Below, one piece after another: positions 32,492 to 43,974 of a stretch of 64,000 nucleotides of DNA. This DNA is from Polytrichum commune (Eukaryota > Streptophyta > Polytrichopsida > Polytrichales > Polytrichaceae). The stretch spans positions 50,800,758-50,864,757 of the forward strand of contig OX485805.1 of assembly GCA_950295325.1 (NCBI GenBank), given 5' to 3'. The notes under the pieces were generated by a model. The model saw only the letters and a program-made list of their open reading frames with translations. It was not told the origin of the DNA and did no database searches. A program made the position numbers and the translations under genes. How positions within the stretch are numbered: position 1 is the stretch's first letter; the number at the start of each line of letters is the position of its first letter.

Positions 32492-35444
32492 TGTGAACCC
32501 TTTGAGTGGTCCACCACTCTGCGGGATCACTTTTAGTTAGAATGTTAGCATTAAAAGTTAGAATTGATAGGGAATTTAGGGAAAATTAGTTCATTTAGCC
32601 TTTAGCCTAGAAGAAGGAAGGGCAAAATGAAACTAAGTAGTGCTAGAAGATAGCAAAGTAGAAAAAATATGCTAGCTAATAAAAGCAACTAGCTATTAAG
32701 CAAATGTTAGTAGATGCTAGCTAAGCAAATATTAGTAGATGCTAGTTATTAAGCAAATGTTAGTAGATGCTAGCTAAGCAAGTGTTAGTTATTAGTTAGT
32801 GTGAGGCACACAAGACTATTGGAGGTGTTTTGCGTAAGAAGACAAAATCGGCTTGAAGACTTTTGAAGACAAAAAAGAAAGAGAGCAAGGGGGCTACTTG
32901 TCCCCTTGCCCCCTTGCCAACTCGACGGCGGAAAAATCAGAAAAATTTCTAGGTTCCCCGTCGGAGCCACCTCGGCGAGAGGGTGGCAACCTCAACCGGG
33001 AAAACCCCCGAGCCAAAATTTCGGGAAAGAGTTTGAAAAATTGATCCGGTGGAGGAGGGGTCCAACCCTTTTGTGAGAGGGTTTAAAAACCCCTCCTTCC
33101 ACCTTGTAGCTCTTTTTCTTTCTCTAGTTTTTGGGCGAAGCCCTGCTTCAATGTAGTTAGGAAAAATTCCTTTAGCATGCATTCTTAATGGCCTAAAAGA
33201 AAGGCTTGAGAACCTCCTCTATTCTCTCTCCTAGTTAGAATGTGTATTTATTAACACACCAACAAAATTATTCCTTCTTTTGTAGAGGTAGGTTGGATGG
33301 TAGAATTTTCAGTGGAGGCATTGTAGACCTCATCTGCCAATGCCCTGAAGGCTTAGTTCAGAAGCTAGAAAAAAATACTTATCATTTTTTTCTTAGAGAG
33401 ATTTCCTATAGCTATCCATAGCCGTTTCCCAATTGTGATTTGGTTAAGATGACAATTAGTTATGGATTTTCAAAGATGGAGTAGAAAAAACTAGGTGGTC
33501 TTGTGGGTAGCGGCTGCTGGATCAGACCTGCGAGCCAAATAGGAATTTTAATTCCAAGAAGTTATATTTTTCCCAAGTAGAACTTTTGTGTAGCTTTCCA
33601 AAATGGCTTAGAAAATTTGATTTGAGCATGATTTGAATTAGATATGAATTGTGCAAAATGGGACACATAGTTTGAGAACTTTTGGTTGATTGCTGCATTA
33701 CAGATGATCTGCTGGGTTCACTTTGACTTACCTTTCTAATCGCATATTTTTATCAAATACATATTTTTAATATCTCTCCAGGGTCATATAGAACGTTTGA
33801 TTTGAATAAGATTTGAATTAGATATGAATTGTTGAAGGCGAGATACATAGTTTAAGCCTTCTTGATTGACTGTTGTGTTACAAGGAGTCTGCTGAATTTC
33901 TATTAGCTTAACCTGCTGATGTCATAATTTTCCTAGTTAGAAAATATTCATAGCTTTCCAATGGTATAAAGAAAGCCTAGACTCAAGTAGTAAGGAATGT
34001 GCTATGAATTTTTGAAGTTAGAAGTTAGATAGGTGGGTTGGAAGGGTCGGTTGAATCGACCTCACACTTCCAACCCTCATAACTTTTGCATTTCTTATCC
34101 GATTCAAGTGATTTTTACATCATTGGAAAGGTAATTAGGTGCACTAAGTATTAATATTATTTTTAGGATTAAATTACAGTGCAGAATAAATACTTTATAT
34201 TTTAATTGTTAACTAAGGTACGCTTACTACCAAACTAGTTACAAAGAAGGAGGCAAGGTCGATGCTAGGGAAGTGGAGCAAGGAAGGAGGTAGCGGCTCA
34301 GCCTACATCGAGCCCAAATCAACCGAGGAGAATTGAGGTAAATTTACTAACGCTAGCCTTCCATTTAGGGTTGGAGGGAGCGCGGCTAAGGTACGCATAT
34401 ATAAACCCACTCACATATCTCGTAAGGTCAAGTGGTTTGACCACTTGACCGCCAAGGGAATACCCAACTCCATTGTTTTCGGGGCCCTTTGTATGTTTTG
34501 TGGTAGTAGCTTCATTTATTAGCAAGTTTCGTGTTGGTGGAAAGGTGGGGTTAATGACCCGCAAATCCACTATTATGTTGTTGACCCCATAGATTGGGAG
34601 TAATAGCCCCAATTTATGAAGATTGCGCAACAGGTTGAACCTACAGGTTGCCCGTCACCCTGGTCCCATTGAGTTGCATTTCGTGGTCTATCCAGTGTAA
34701 ACACATTTAACAATCAAAACATACAAAATAAATCGTAAACCCTTGTTGGCAAGAGACCCGAATCGGAAACTAAACTCGGTAGAGTGACACCACCCTTCGA
34801 ACCATTGATGTCCGAAGGGTTTGAGATGTTACTCGACCTTCAAAGGACCTGCACGAGGCCTTAGAAGGTTCCGAGGTAAGGGGTGCACCAACCAGATAAG
34901 GGGTGATGCCTAATATGTTAATGTAGTGAGTTAGGACGTGCAAACAAAAGTAAGTAATTAAGAAGGAATTTGTGTGAAGGGTGGGACTTAGGCCAAGTTC
35001 CCCCGCTTAGAAAACTAAATAAAACTAAGTAAAAAAATAGGAAGAATTGAATGGTCCATCAAATTGTCGTTATTCCGTTCATTGAGCTAGGGTGGTATAA
35101 GTCACACCCGGTTGGTGTGTATCAGAACCATCCTAATTCACAAACTAGGATTGCCTTGGTTTCAAGGCTGGTGCGTCTGCGCGTAGAATAGGTTGTTGGT
35201 TAAGGTTAGAACTAGATATGAAATTGGGTTAGTGGAGTTTAGAGCCACACTAGTAAAAAACTAAGGCCCAACCTCCGGAGGTACTACGACGTATATTTAA
35301 TCTCCCTTAAAAATCTAACTACTCACGTTATACACCTATCATCCGGGTTCGGCTTGGGCACCTGCAAGTGCAGGCTACCTTCACCGAAGGGCTTGTGTGA
35401 TACTTTTAGGCTCCCTCGAAAGGGGGTGGCCCAAAAGTACCACA
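32492..35444 (+). mobile_element. Solo LTR, 2,953 bp, same family as 176-3150, opposite orientation
   Basis: It starts TGTGAACCC at 32492 and ends GTACCACA at 35444. It is flanked by the 5-bp target duplication CAACG (32487-32491 and 35445-35449). It aligns end to end, inverted, with 176-3150, apart from small indels (the left copy has about 30 extra bases near 1070-1100). There is no internal region. The plus-strand ORF that ends at 32540 and the minus-strand ORFs inside it are incidental. Confidence 0.93.
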
Positions 35445-35451
35445 CAACGTC

Positions 35452-36418
35452 ATGGTCAACAACCACAAGGCACACAAATTAAGTCAATGTCATCAACATC
35501 GTTGTGACATTGATTTGCATTCCATTAAGTCGCAGGACTCGTTAGTTGGGCAAGTTCTTCGGCGGACGTTAAATTACCCCCACGAACTTTTCAGGGGGGA
35601 ATATTCTGTCAGGGGCAGCCCCCTGACATTTTTTCTGCACCCGACCGAAAACTGTTGCCCGCCCGCCCGATTTAGAAAAAACTAGTGTACTTGCATTTTT
35701 GAAGGCTACTTGTCCACAAATCCCATATTGAGTGCACTTCATTTTCAAGGTCTCAAATCCAATATATATGTTCACTTCCATTGAATAAATAAGCAATTGA
35801 CTAGATTTCATTTTCAAAGTGAAACCGCCAATAAAACATGTAATTAACTTGGAAGTCAAAAATATTACAAAATCCTCATTACCACTGAGGTTATAATTTT
35901 TGTCACTTACAATTGAAAGGGACTTTGTCATTCTAAATTGAAACTAAAATTTATGATTTTTTATTTTATTTTTAATATTTTAATATAATATAGTTAATAC
36001 CTTCTATTATCACAAAGTTTTCATACACATTTAAACTAGTTAAGTAAGATTGAATGAAACTTAGTCTAATATATTCTGATTAATCCTAATTAAGCCCAAT
36101 TAAATCAGAAAATATGCTTACCAAAATAATTAAGCCAAATTAATCATAAATTATATTTACTGGAGTTAATTCCGTTTAAATCATGACTAATTCCAGCAAG
36201 TAAATTTTATAATTAATTAGGGTCAATTAATTTGGTACGCATATTTTTTGATTTAATTGGGTTTGAATAGGATTAATTAGGATTAATAAAAAATTATTAG
36301 ACTTAGTTGCATTCAATCTTGCTTAACTAGTTTAAATGTGTATGAAAACTTTATGATTGTAGAAGGTATTAAATATATATTAGATATTAGATATATTATA
36401 GTGTAGTATAGTATAGTA

Positions 36419-36457
<39 letters not shown>

Positions 36458-37059
36458 TACATTATATTATATGAAAAATACAAAAATCATAAATTTTAGT
36501 TTCATTTTAGAATGACAAAGTCCTTTTCAATTGTAAGTGATAAAAATTATAACCTCAGTGGTAATGAGGATTTTGTAATATTTTTGACTTCCAAGTTAAT
36601 TACATGCTTTATTGGTGGTTTCACTTTGAAAATGAAATCTAGTCAATTGTTTATTACTCAATGGAAGTGAACATATATATTGGATTTGAGACCTTGAAAA
36701 TGAAGTGCACTCAATATGGCAGTTGTGGACAAGTAGCCTTCAAAAATGCAAGTACACTAGTTTTTTCGAAATTAGGCGGGCAGGCAGCAGTTTTCGGTTA
36801 GGTACAGAAAAAATGTCGGGGGGTTGCCCCTGACAAATATCCCCCCCCCCCCCCGAAAAGTTCGTGGGGGGGTATTTAACGTCCGCCAAGTTCTTCTTAC
36901 TTGGTTGTCTAATGTACGAGGAAGGCCTAATTTGTACAGATCTATAGGATCAACAAAATTATTATCCTGGCATTCTCTAGTGAAGATCGCAAATGATGTA
37001 GTGGTTATTAAGAAAGATAGGAATGGGAGGCCTATAGAGTGGATACTTACATTGTGAGC
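35452..37059 (+). pseudogene. Open frame split by a foldback element
   Basis: If the foldback element (35561-36887) and one copy of its duplication are removed, the frame from the ATG at 35452 continues without a stop to TGA at 37057-37059. The left part reads HRCDIDLHSIKSQDSLVGQV and the right part LTWLSNVRGRPNLYRSIGST to RNGRPIEWILTL. I do not recognise the protein. It may be the tail of an older transposon gene or a host exon. Its upstream end is cut by the solo LTR ending at 35444. Confidence 0.4.
35561..36887. mobile_element. 1,327-bp foldback element with ~0.6-kb inverted arms and 9-bp duplication
   Basis: The termini GGCGGACGTTAAAT (left) and ATTTAACGTCCGCC (right) are inverted, and the inverted similarity continues through almost the whole element, meeting near 36,190. 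The flanks carry the exact 9-bp duplication AAGTTCTTC (35552-35560 and 36888-36896). Very long arms with a 9-bp duplication fit a Mutator-type foldback MITE. An (AT)n run (36,421-36,452) and a poly-C run near 36,841 mark arm divergence. It has no coding capacity. Confidence 0.9.
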
Positions 37060-37079
37060 TTCTCTGTATTGTTTCATTT

Positions 37080-37621
37080 TTCATTTTTCAGTGCAAATAA
37101 TATTTCTGTGGTATTCTTTTCTACTAACCTTTTGTATATTAGTTATGAACCACGTATGGTTTGAAATATTATTGAAAGATCATATCACAAAGGTCATATT
37201 CACTCTCGTCCATTTCATCCTCCATATATAGTGATAACAACTATATAGTGGTATACATTACTTCTGAAGTCCTAACTACCTACCCAATCATTTTTTGAGT
37301 GATGTTTAGAATTAAATTTTGTTTTCTCATCCATCTTGCAGTCTTGCAATAAAAAATTACTACAAATTTATATGGCAAGATAGCTTCATCACCTTTATGC
37401 ATTTGTGATACGATTAGAAAGGACATGATTTGTGAGAATTTAATGCTTCATTTCAACCCTCGTGTGGTGGAACTAATAACAACTATCAAAATCATTATGA
37501 ATTTACCGTGCCAAATACGAATAAAATTCATTCTTCATTAAGATCTTGGGGTGCACTTAGTGTTAAAAGCCAGGAATAACGTGTTGTGCGTCACCTCCAA
37601 ATGAATACTCCTATATGCGGT
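37080..37621. other. AT-rich intergenic DNA
   Basis: Nothing recognisable beyond AT-rich sequence between the split ORF and the 3.3-kb inverted-repeat element. Confidence 0.4.
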
Positions 37622-37869
37622 TGTCGTAGCACGGTGGTGGCGTATTCATTAAATTAACCTGATAAACGCGTAAAACGTCACAGCCGCGCCAAGTTCGTTC
37701 CCACGAAGAACCTGCGGTCGTTCACAACACAGAGGGAGGAAATCTTTCACTAACACACACACACAAGAAAACACTAGAAACTAAGATAACACAAATCGGA
37801 TTAAGAAATCCGGGATATTACGGAAAGTATGGCACGGATATTTCCGCCTTTCCGGTAGTGGACCGAGGT

Positions 37870-39320
37870 AGGGAACACAACACAGGGTATGGATAAGTTT
37901 CCACCCTAGAGTAGTAACAACAATAGACTCAGCGTCCTGAATCCATAGTAGAACAACTATATACATTCGATTCTAAGATTCCTTATTACGGGTCATGACT
38001 TCCGGGATAAGGTTTCTACGATAGAGGTAGCGGATCTTACCTGTATTTCCATTATCCGCTAGATTTTCGACCGCGTCACAAGGACCATAATTCTAGTGTT
38101 TTAGGCTAGAATGCTCAGAGAGACTTGGTAGTTGTTCATCATGATTTCACCCTTTGGGTTGATTTCTTAGGGTTGCCTCCCTATCTCCACTTCCTCCTTC
38201 TAACTACTACTCCCTTAGACTAGTGTTATGATGGGGGCAACCCTCCCTCGGGAAGGTGTCCCACTCCAGTATCCGACGCGTGCCACCCCCTTTGACGGGG
38301 GAAAAGGTGGAGGAAGTTTTGGGTCTACAAAACCAGCTTGATCCGGTTTCCGTGATGGCACAATTTCCACTATACCACACGCAAAAACCGAATCCTCCCT
38401 CGAGAAAGGTGAAAACACAACATCTTCGCTCCTATCCTCACAATGGGTAGCTTGTGCTGTTCCACAGGTCACACAAGATAGGACCTAAGGTCTGTTGATT
38501 TCCGTGACGGCGGGGCTAACATAGGGATGGGGCTACCACGCCTACCATCCGCGGTGGGAACCAAGCGCCAGTCGCGGCAGGTGCATAAGTGTTCTAGACT
38601 AGTCCGTTACTGCTGATCGGTGTGATCCACCTCCAGGTCACGGCAAGCGGAAGGCGTAAACTAGAACTCTCCCCCTACTATTGGACAGGTTTATCCACTG
38701 CTGCTCATTGTCGGTCCCTAGTTGGACGGAGTAAGTGGAAAAGAACCTACCGTGTGTGTGGAACTTCCCTTGTCCAACAACCCCACGGTGGGGTTCTTTC
38801 CCCTTGCTCGGCCAATCATTTCCTCCTTTCCGCGCTTAAGATTCCTCCGCCCATCACCTGCTCACACAGGGACGTTTCAACCACACGCACCTCGGGGTAT
38901 TACTGTCCCCCTGTCCTATCACGGAAGACTAACCTAACCAACCTACACAATGATAGGGAATGGCGGAAAACTCGGAAACCTCAAGTAGGGGAAGGAGGGA
39001 CCACTTGCATTATACATGGATTTAAGACTCAACTCAAACCGGAGGTGAAGTAAAGCATAAGGTCCGAATTGAACAAATGAACATTTGCATTGCAAAATAA
39101 TGAGAGAAACACTGAAGTGTTTCCTCTTTAAAACCAAACTAACACCCACATGCCATGGTTTCCATGCTGGAAATCGCGGGCCACGTGGCAGTCATAACAA
39201 TCCACCTCAATGAGAGGTCAAAACCCAAACAAAGAAAATGACGAGGCGCACAACTCGGGGCCACCTAACTACTTGCCCAAAACAACCTAAAATGGAATCC
39301 TAACTAACATCTACTCCCTA
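37870..39320. other. Non-coding interior of the 3.3-kb inverted-repeat element
   Basis: This lies downstream of the coiled-coil ORF on its strand. Short open frames (38215-38472 minus, 38622-39053 plus) have no domain or consistent codon character. Nothing else was recognised. Confidence 0.4.
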
Positions 39321-40694
39321 TCATTCCACTTCTTCAGCTTGGTTTCCTTCTTGTTTATGCTTCCGCCCTTGTGGAGGTCCGCTCTGTCCGTTGCCAAAGA
39401 TGGAGCACGTGGTGGTGGCACTGACACCTCGTGTCCATCGGGTCCATCGTGGAATCACTCCCACGTGGTCCACCGTCTCCGCAACGTCCGGTGCCAGTGG
39501 TGCGGACAGTTGGTTGTCCGGCGGAAATCCCGGAGCAAGAATTGCAAGTGGCAGCGGATCCCGGGTAACCAATTGGAAGTCTATGGCAAGGCTCGGTGTT
39601 GTCACCTCGGCCACGTAGCAATCACCTAAGGTTTCCTCTCCAACCGCGGCGGAAACTGGGGTGGCATTGGGAACTAACACCTCAGTGGTGGAAACCGGCA
39701 CGGCCGTGATCGCCGTGATGTCCTCCACCTGGTCCACCTCTTCCGCATGTTGGTTTTCACCTTCTACCGCGGCACCCTGAATTTCCTCCATGTCATGAGG
39801 GGTCAAGTCGGAGTAGCTCGATGAGGACTCCCCTTCCTTCGATGACTCAACTACGACGAGAAACAACTCCGTACAGCTAGCAATGAGGGCCTTCATTGCT
39901 TTCAAAGATGCGTCCATCTTACTCCTTTGATCCATGATGAAGGTAACCATCTTCGACCCGGAAACGTGACCCGCATTCTTCAATTCCGCGTCGAACATCT
40001 TGGTTTTCCACCACACATTCACCGGGATTTCCACCACATCACTCATCTTTTGTACCGTGAGGGTGGTATCCTTTACATGTTTAAGAAGTTTTTCTCGCTC
40101 CACCTCCAACTTCCGCACTCGCTCCGCGGTCTTCCGTTTTTCCGCAGTAAGGTGGTCCACCTTACGCTCCAGCTCCCGCAACCGGCGCGGATCTTGGATG
40201 GCCTCCTATATTGCGGCAACCAAACTCTTCCGCGGAGGGTTGCCCACTAATTCCCCTACTTGGTGCATTTGCAGCTCATATTCCGCAATCTGGGACCGTA
40301 CTCCCTCCAAATCGCGGATAATGGAGTCCACCAGATTGTCCTCCATGAGGAAGGTGGAGGTTCCACCTCCTACCGGCTTGGTGGCGGACCTGGTCCGCGT
40401 CGCACAATTCCCTAACATTAGTTTCCGCTTCTTGGTCACGGGCCGCTCTTCGTTGCTCAACTCGACCACATCTTCCTCCTTCGAACCCTCATGGCCCATC
40501 TCCGGCTCCGAGTCGGTAGTCTGGAGCTCCCGCATGAACTGATGCGATGTCCATTGGGTTTCCTCTTCGTCTGTGAGTAGGTTTTCGTGTGCGTAAAGGT
40601 GGAAGAGGAAAGGCCCAATGTAGGAAGGTTGGCCGCGCTTAGTGTTGGTTGCCAACTTATGCACCAACTCCCCAATGATGCTTCCCCAATCCAC
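39321..40694 (-). pseudogene. Truncated capsid-like / coiled-coil ORF with one in-frame stop
   Basis: The minus-strand frame runs from 40694 to 39321. It opens (as GTG) with VDWGSIIGELVHKL and continues FLFHLYAHENLL, matching the VNWG...FILHLYQ block of the 690-aa ORF at 31800-29728 at about its residue 170. The N-terminal part of that protein is missing because the frame starts exactly where the inverted repeat ends. A TAG at 40208-40206 interrupts it. After the stop comes a clear coiled coil (heptad-like RELERKVDHLTAEKRK), then an acidic, Pro-rich tail. No catalytic motif is seen. Confidence 0.65.
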
Positions 40695-41439
40695 CTCGGT
40701 CCACTACCGGAAAGGCGGAAATATCCGTGCCATACTTTCCGTAATATCCCGGATTTCTTAATCCGATTTGTGTTATCTTAGTTTCTAGTGTTTTCTTGTG
40801 TGTGTGTGTTAGTGAAAGATTTCCTCCCTCTGTGTTGTGAACGACCACAGGTTCTTCGTGGGAACGAACTTGGCGCGGCTGTGACGTTTTACGCGTTTAT
40901 CAGGTTAATTTAATGAATACGCCACCACCGTGCTACGACATAATGAACTAGCCGTCGGTTCTCCCCGAACACTGCCCCTATCCTTCGACCAGGCGAGACT
41001 ACAATTGGCCCCAATTTGGAAGCCACAAAATGTATTAACTACAATGATAATCAAATAGCATTTGTGAGACGTTAATACGTCCCCCTTAGCCAATTATTAA
41101 TGGGTACATAGCCAAAGTTGTATGTAGTAGAATGTAGCATTCGACCTATGCTTTAGGAATAATGCAGTCGATTCAATTTGTTGAATGTGGTCCACACATT
41201 TGGTGTATGGCACTTTATTTCCATTCATCCCCTGCCTGGAACCTCCACCTACCGACAAATTTGTATAAGACAATCGGACAAAGTTGTGTGTTACAATCAG
41301 GTTGGGGGCCTATCCCTAAACATTTGTAAACAAAGGCTTTGTTCAAACCCAATGTGTTCCCAATGTGTTCCCAATGCGTTCCCAATGGTCCTTCAAAAAG
41401 TCCCAAATTTGAGTTAAAGTCCCGAAATGTTTAATATAG

Positions 41440-41945
41440 TGTTCGAGACCCTCTATCCTCATGTGAAAGCACACATTCTACTTCATAAGATGCATCTTCC
41501 GCAAAGATTGGCGGAGGGGGAGGTTGTACCCTGCCATCGGCCACATAAGGCCTAAGAAGTTATACATGAAAGACATCGTGGATCTTAAATGTATTTGGCA
41601 GTTACACGCGGTATGTTACAACCCCTATCCTCTTGACTATCCAAAATGGACCAATCCACCTTGGTAAAAACTTTCGAGCTCCTAGGACCTTCAACTTAAT
41701 GTTGGCAGTACTTACAAGCACTTGCTGGTCCACCTCAAACGATACCTCTCGTTTGTGCTTGTCAGCATAGAACTTTTGTTGTTGTTGCACAACAATCAAA
41801 TGTTTCTTGGTCAAACCAATTACATCTGTCATACGCTCGATAAAATTATGCACAGCAGGGACTTGACACCTGTTGTTCCCACTTATTGGTGTCCGGGGAT
41901 GCTAACCATAATTCAGGACAAACGGAGTATTCCGTACTGACTCTT
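41440..41945 (-). pseudogene. Ty3/gypsy integrase C-terminus and start of chromodomain region, decayed
   Basis: The minus strand reads SVRNTPFVLNYG, a stop, HPRTPISG, then the open stretch 41853-41602 with KFYADKHKREVSFEVDQQVL and RKFLPRWIGPFWIVKRIG. It continues after a stop with KIHDVFHV, another stop, LLRPYVADGRVQPPPPP. This is the conserved integrase tail of chromoviral Ty3/gypsy polyproteins, including the GPF and FHVSLL-type motifs. At least three in-frame stops make it dead. Reverse transcriptase and the integrase core are absent. Confidence 0.85.
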
Positions 41946-41999
41946 GCCAAGAGTTAGTATATGCAAATAAAATAAAACGTTCAAATTTTGAAGAAAACC

Positions 42000-42499
42000 A
42001 TAAATAAAATAATAGAAAAAATTCTCAAAATTATAGAAATTGCTTCAACTACGAATGAAAATAAAATTTTAGTTGATGACCGGCTGACCCGATACTCAAG
42101 TCGCGCTGCAAAAGTTTTTCACCCCGGGTGACCGGCCGAAACGGTAATCACCTGATGGTGACCGGTTGTGCCGGTTTGCTGACGTCACGCTAACATTAGC
42201 CGTTTCTGCGCGTTTGATTGAAGTGTTCGATCTCTCGTTTCCTCGTGATGTGGACCACATGCGATCAATACCTCGGCAGTCGTGTGTGCAAATCACACAG
42301 TCGATAATCTGAGTGGAGATCAACGGGATTTTTCTGCGAGCTCGCGGCCGTCGCCCGTCGCGATGCGCGTATGCGGCTCAAAATACAGAAAAATAAAATT
42401 ACACCATTCCCCAAATTCTGCTCCCCATTTCCCCAAATCTCAACACAACAAAATACATAGCGGAATAATAGCAACACCCAAAAATGAACAAGGTTCAAG
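42000..42499 (-). other. Leader of the deleted gypsy element
   Basis: This lies between the primer-binding site and the integrase fragment, where 5' leader and gag-pol should be. The sequence is GC-rich with repeated GTGACCGG/CCGGTCAC-like words (42,070-42,170), but no gag frame is seen. The element therefore lost most of its coding region in one deletion joining leader to integrase, somewhere between about 41,945 and 42,100. Confidence 0.5.
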
Positions 42500-42512
42500 A
42501 GCTCTGATACCA
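42500..42512 (-). promoter_or_regulatory. Primer-binding site for initiator tRNA-Met
   Basis: The minus strand reads TGGTATCAGAGCT, one base after the LTR end. This is the standard complement to the 3' end of plant initiator tRNA-Met used to prime reverse transcription. It fixes the element's orientation (minus) and its 5' LTR boundary. Confidence 0.85.
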
Positions 42513-42513
42513 A

Positions 42514-43080
42514 TGTAACATATCTCACAATAATGAGATTCAAGAGGCATGTTCCACCCAACCTTAGAGCTTATATACTAGATACTACTATGAGTTGAGG
42601 CTCCCTTCAACTAGTAGTTCCAGATATCTTAACTAGCTCTCCCTCCATGCCTTTAGGATAACCCTAAGTATAGTTAACTCATGGTCGTTACTTACAAGGT
42701 GATAACCTAGGGTAAGACCATAGTCTCAACTAGTAGTGACTCCCTTTACCTTTAGAATTGCTAGAGCACCTAGGGTGGCACCTCTAGTCTTCTAGTAAAG
42801 GAGTTTAATTGAACTAGAGGTTGTAAATAATAAATAAGTAAATACACGTTACAACCAGTTCCATTATAAACCAATTGAGAGCATACTCCCATAATTAAAT
42901 TAATCCCAAAATAGTTAACTCTATTGATACAACATTATTCACGTGGCATAACATAACAAACTTGAACATGACAAAAGAAATAGTTGAAATGGTCAAGAAA
43001 CCATCCGAACTAGTGTCAAAACGGTTAGAGCAAACTACTCACGACTATATTTTGATCGTATAAGACATTAGGGGTTAACA
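42514..43080 (-). mobile_element. 5' LTR of the deleted gypsy element, 567 bp
   Basis: The plus strand begins TGTAACATATC at 42514 and ends GGGGTTAACA at 43080, giving TGTTAAC..GTTACA on the element's strand. The primer-binding site adjoins it at 42512. The right boundary is supported by the partial copy at 50968-51187, whose similarity stops at the same GTTAACA. Confidence 0.75.
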
Positions 43081-43974
43081 TGATCACAACTTACTAATTT
43101 GGATTAAACATGTTTCATGACAAACATTTCAAAATAAAAAATTATTTTTAAAAAATAATGCATGATGGCAGTTCTTCTTTGACATCAAGCAACGACTCCC
43201 AAAATATACAAAAAAACATAACAAGAAAATGCAAAAACTAGCCTAACTAGGGGATTCACCAACAATGCTCCTTCGCTTTGGCGTTTTCTTGAACAACAAC
43301 ATTCTCGACCCAAATGTTGGATTCAAATGATGGTCATGAAGAGCCGAGTGTCAAGGGAACCTATGTACACCCCGATGGAGGGTTACGGTGGCTAATTATT
43401 GCAACTCAAAAATAGGACTTCCATACAGTGGACATCCAATATAAAATGATTTATGAACCTTATATGGTCATTCTTCTTTTTGCAAACGACTATATCAAAT
43501 GAGTGGTATATGGGAAGGCTTATGGTTAAGAACGGACACCAAAAAGAGACGTCTTATGATAAGTTTGGACTATATTAATGTGATGAAAATACACAAATAC
43601 CAAATGTTTCAGATTCTGAATCAATAGTTAACACAATTTGGAGGCTGGGCCTATGTGATTGTTAATGCCTGATGGTTACAAACAAACATAGTTTTCTTGA
43701 ATTTGAAATCATCTAACTTTCTGCATCTGCACTTGTAATACAGAAACTGGAAATGCCTACCTCCCCACTTCACAATAATTTGCTAACCACATCAACAAAA
43801 AATTCCAATCCCACCATTCCCACGGCCAAAATTGCATTGTGGAGTTGGAAATGCTCACAACAAATCAGCTGGATTGATGTGAAGCTTTGATTGACATGTG
43901 TAAAAAAACGATTTCATGATCCAAAACTAATCTAGTTGAGCTCCTAGATATGGATTCCCCAAACTTCATGAAAA
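43081..43974. other. AT-rich DNA with one 34-residue-repeat unit at its right end
   Basis: There is no gene. At about 43,930-43,975 the plus strand reads LVELLDMDSPNFMKMI, a recognisable single unit of the 34-residue repeat found on the minus strand at 55.1-56.0 kb. It directly precedes the dispersed repeat at 43,975. Confidence 0.5.

Larger units (their letters stand above)
37622..40940. mobile_element. 3,319-bp element with 248-bp terminal inverted repeats
   Basis: The left arm 37622-37869 and right arm 40693-40940 are inverted and nearly identical, starting TGTCGTAGCACGGTGGTGGC. The arms also carry the (CA)n run and the CGGATATTTCCGCCTTTCCGG segment. Between them lies one minus-strand ORF (40694-39321) plus ~1.45 kb of apparently non-coding DNA. 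No matching direct repeat is seen at the flanks (…ATATGCGGT left, TAATGAACT right), so the mode of insertion is unclear. Candidates are a gene-carrying Mutator-type element or a rearranged retroelement. Confidence 0.8.

Noticed and set aside
176-35444. A single 35-kb DNA transposon with ~3-kb terminal inverted repeats
   Set aside because: Each arm has its own different 5-bp target duplication (GACAA at 171-175/3151-3155, CAACG at 32487-32491/35445-35449) and LTR-type ends, so they are two solo LTRs.
37622-40940. Element with LTRs
   Set aside because: The 248-bp termini are inverted, not direct, and no primer-binding site adjoins them.
41350-41390. Short tandem CCAATGTGTT repeat as a regulatory array
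   Set aside because: Only about four imperfect units in the downstream decayed part of a gypsy element. No support for function.
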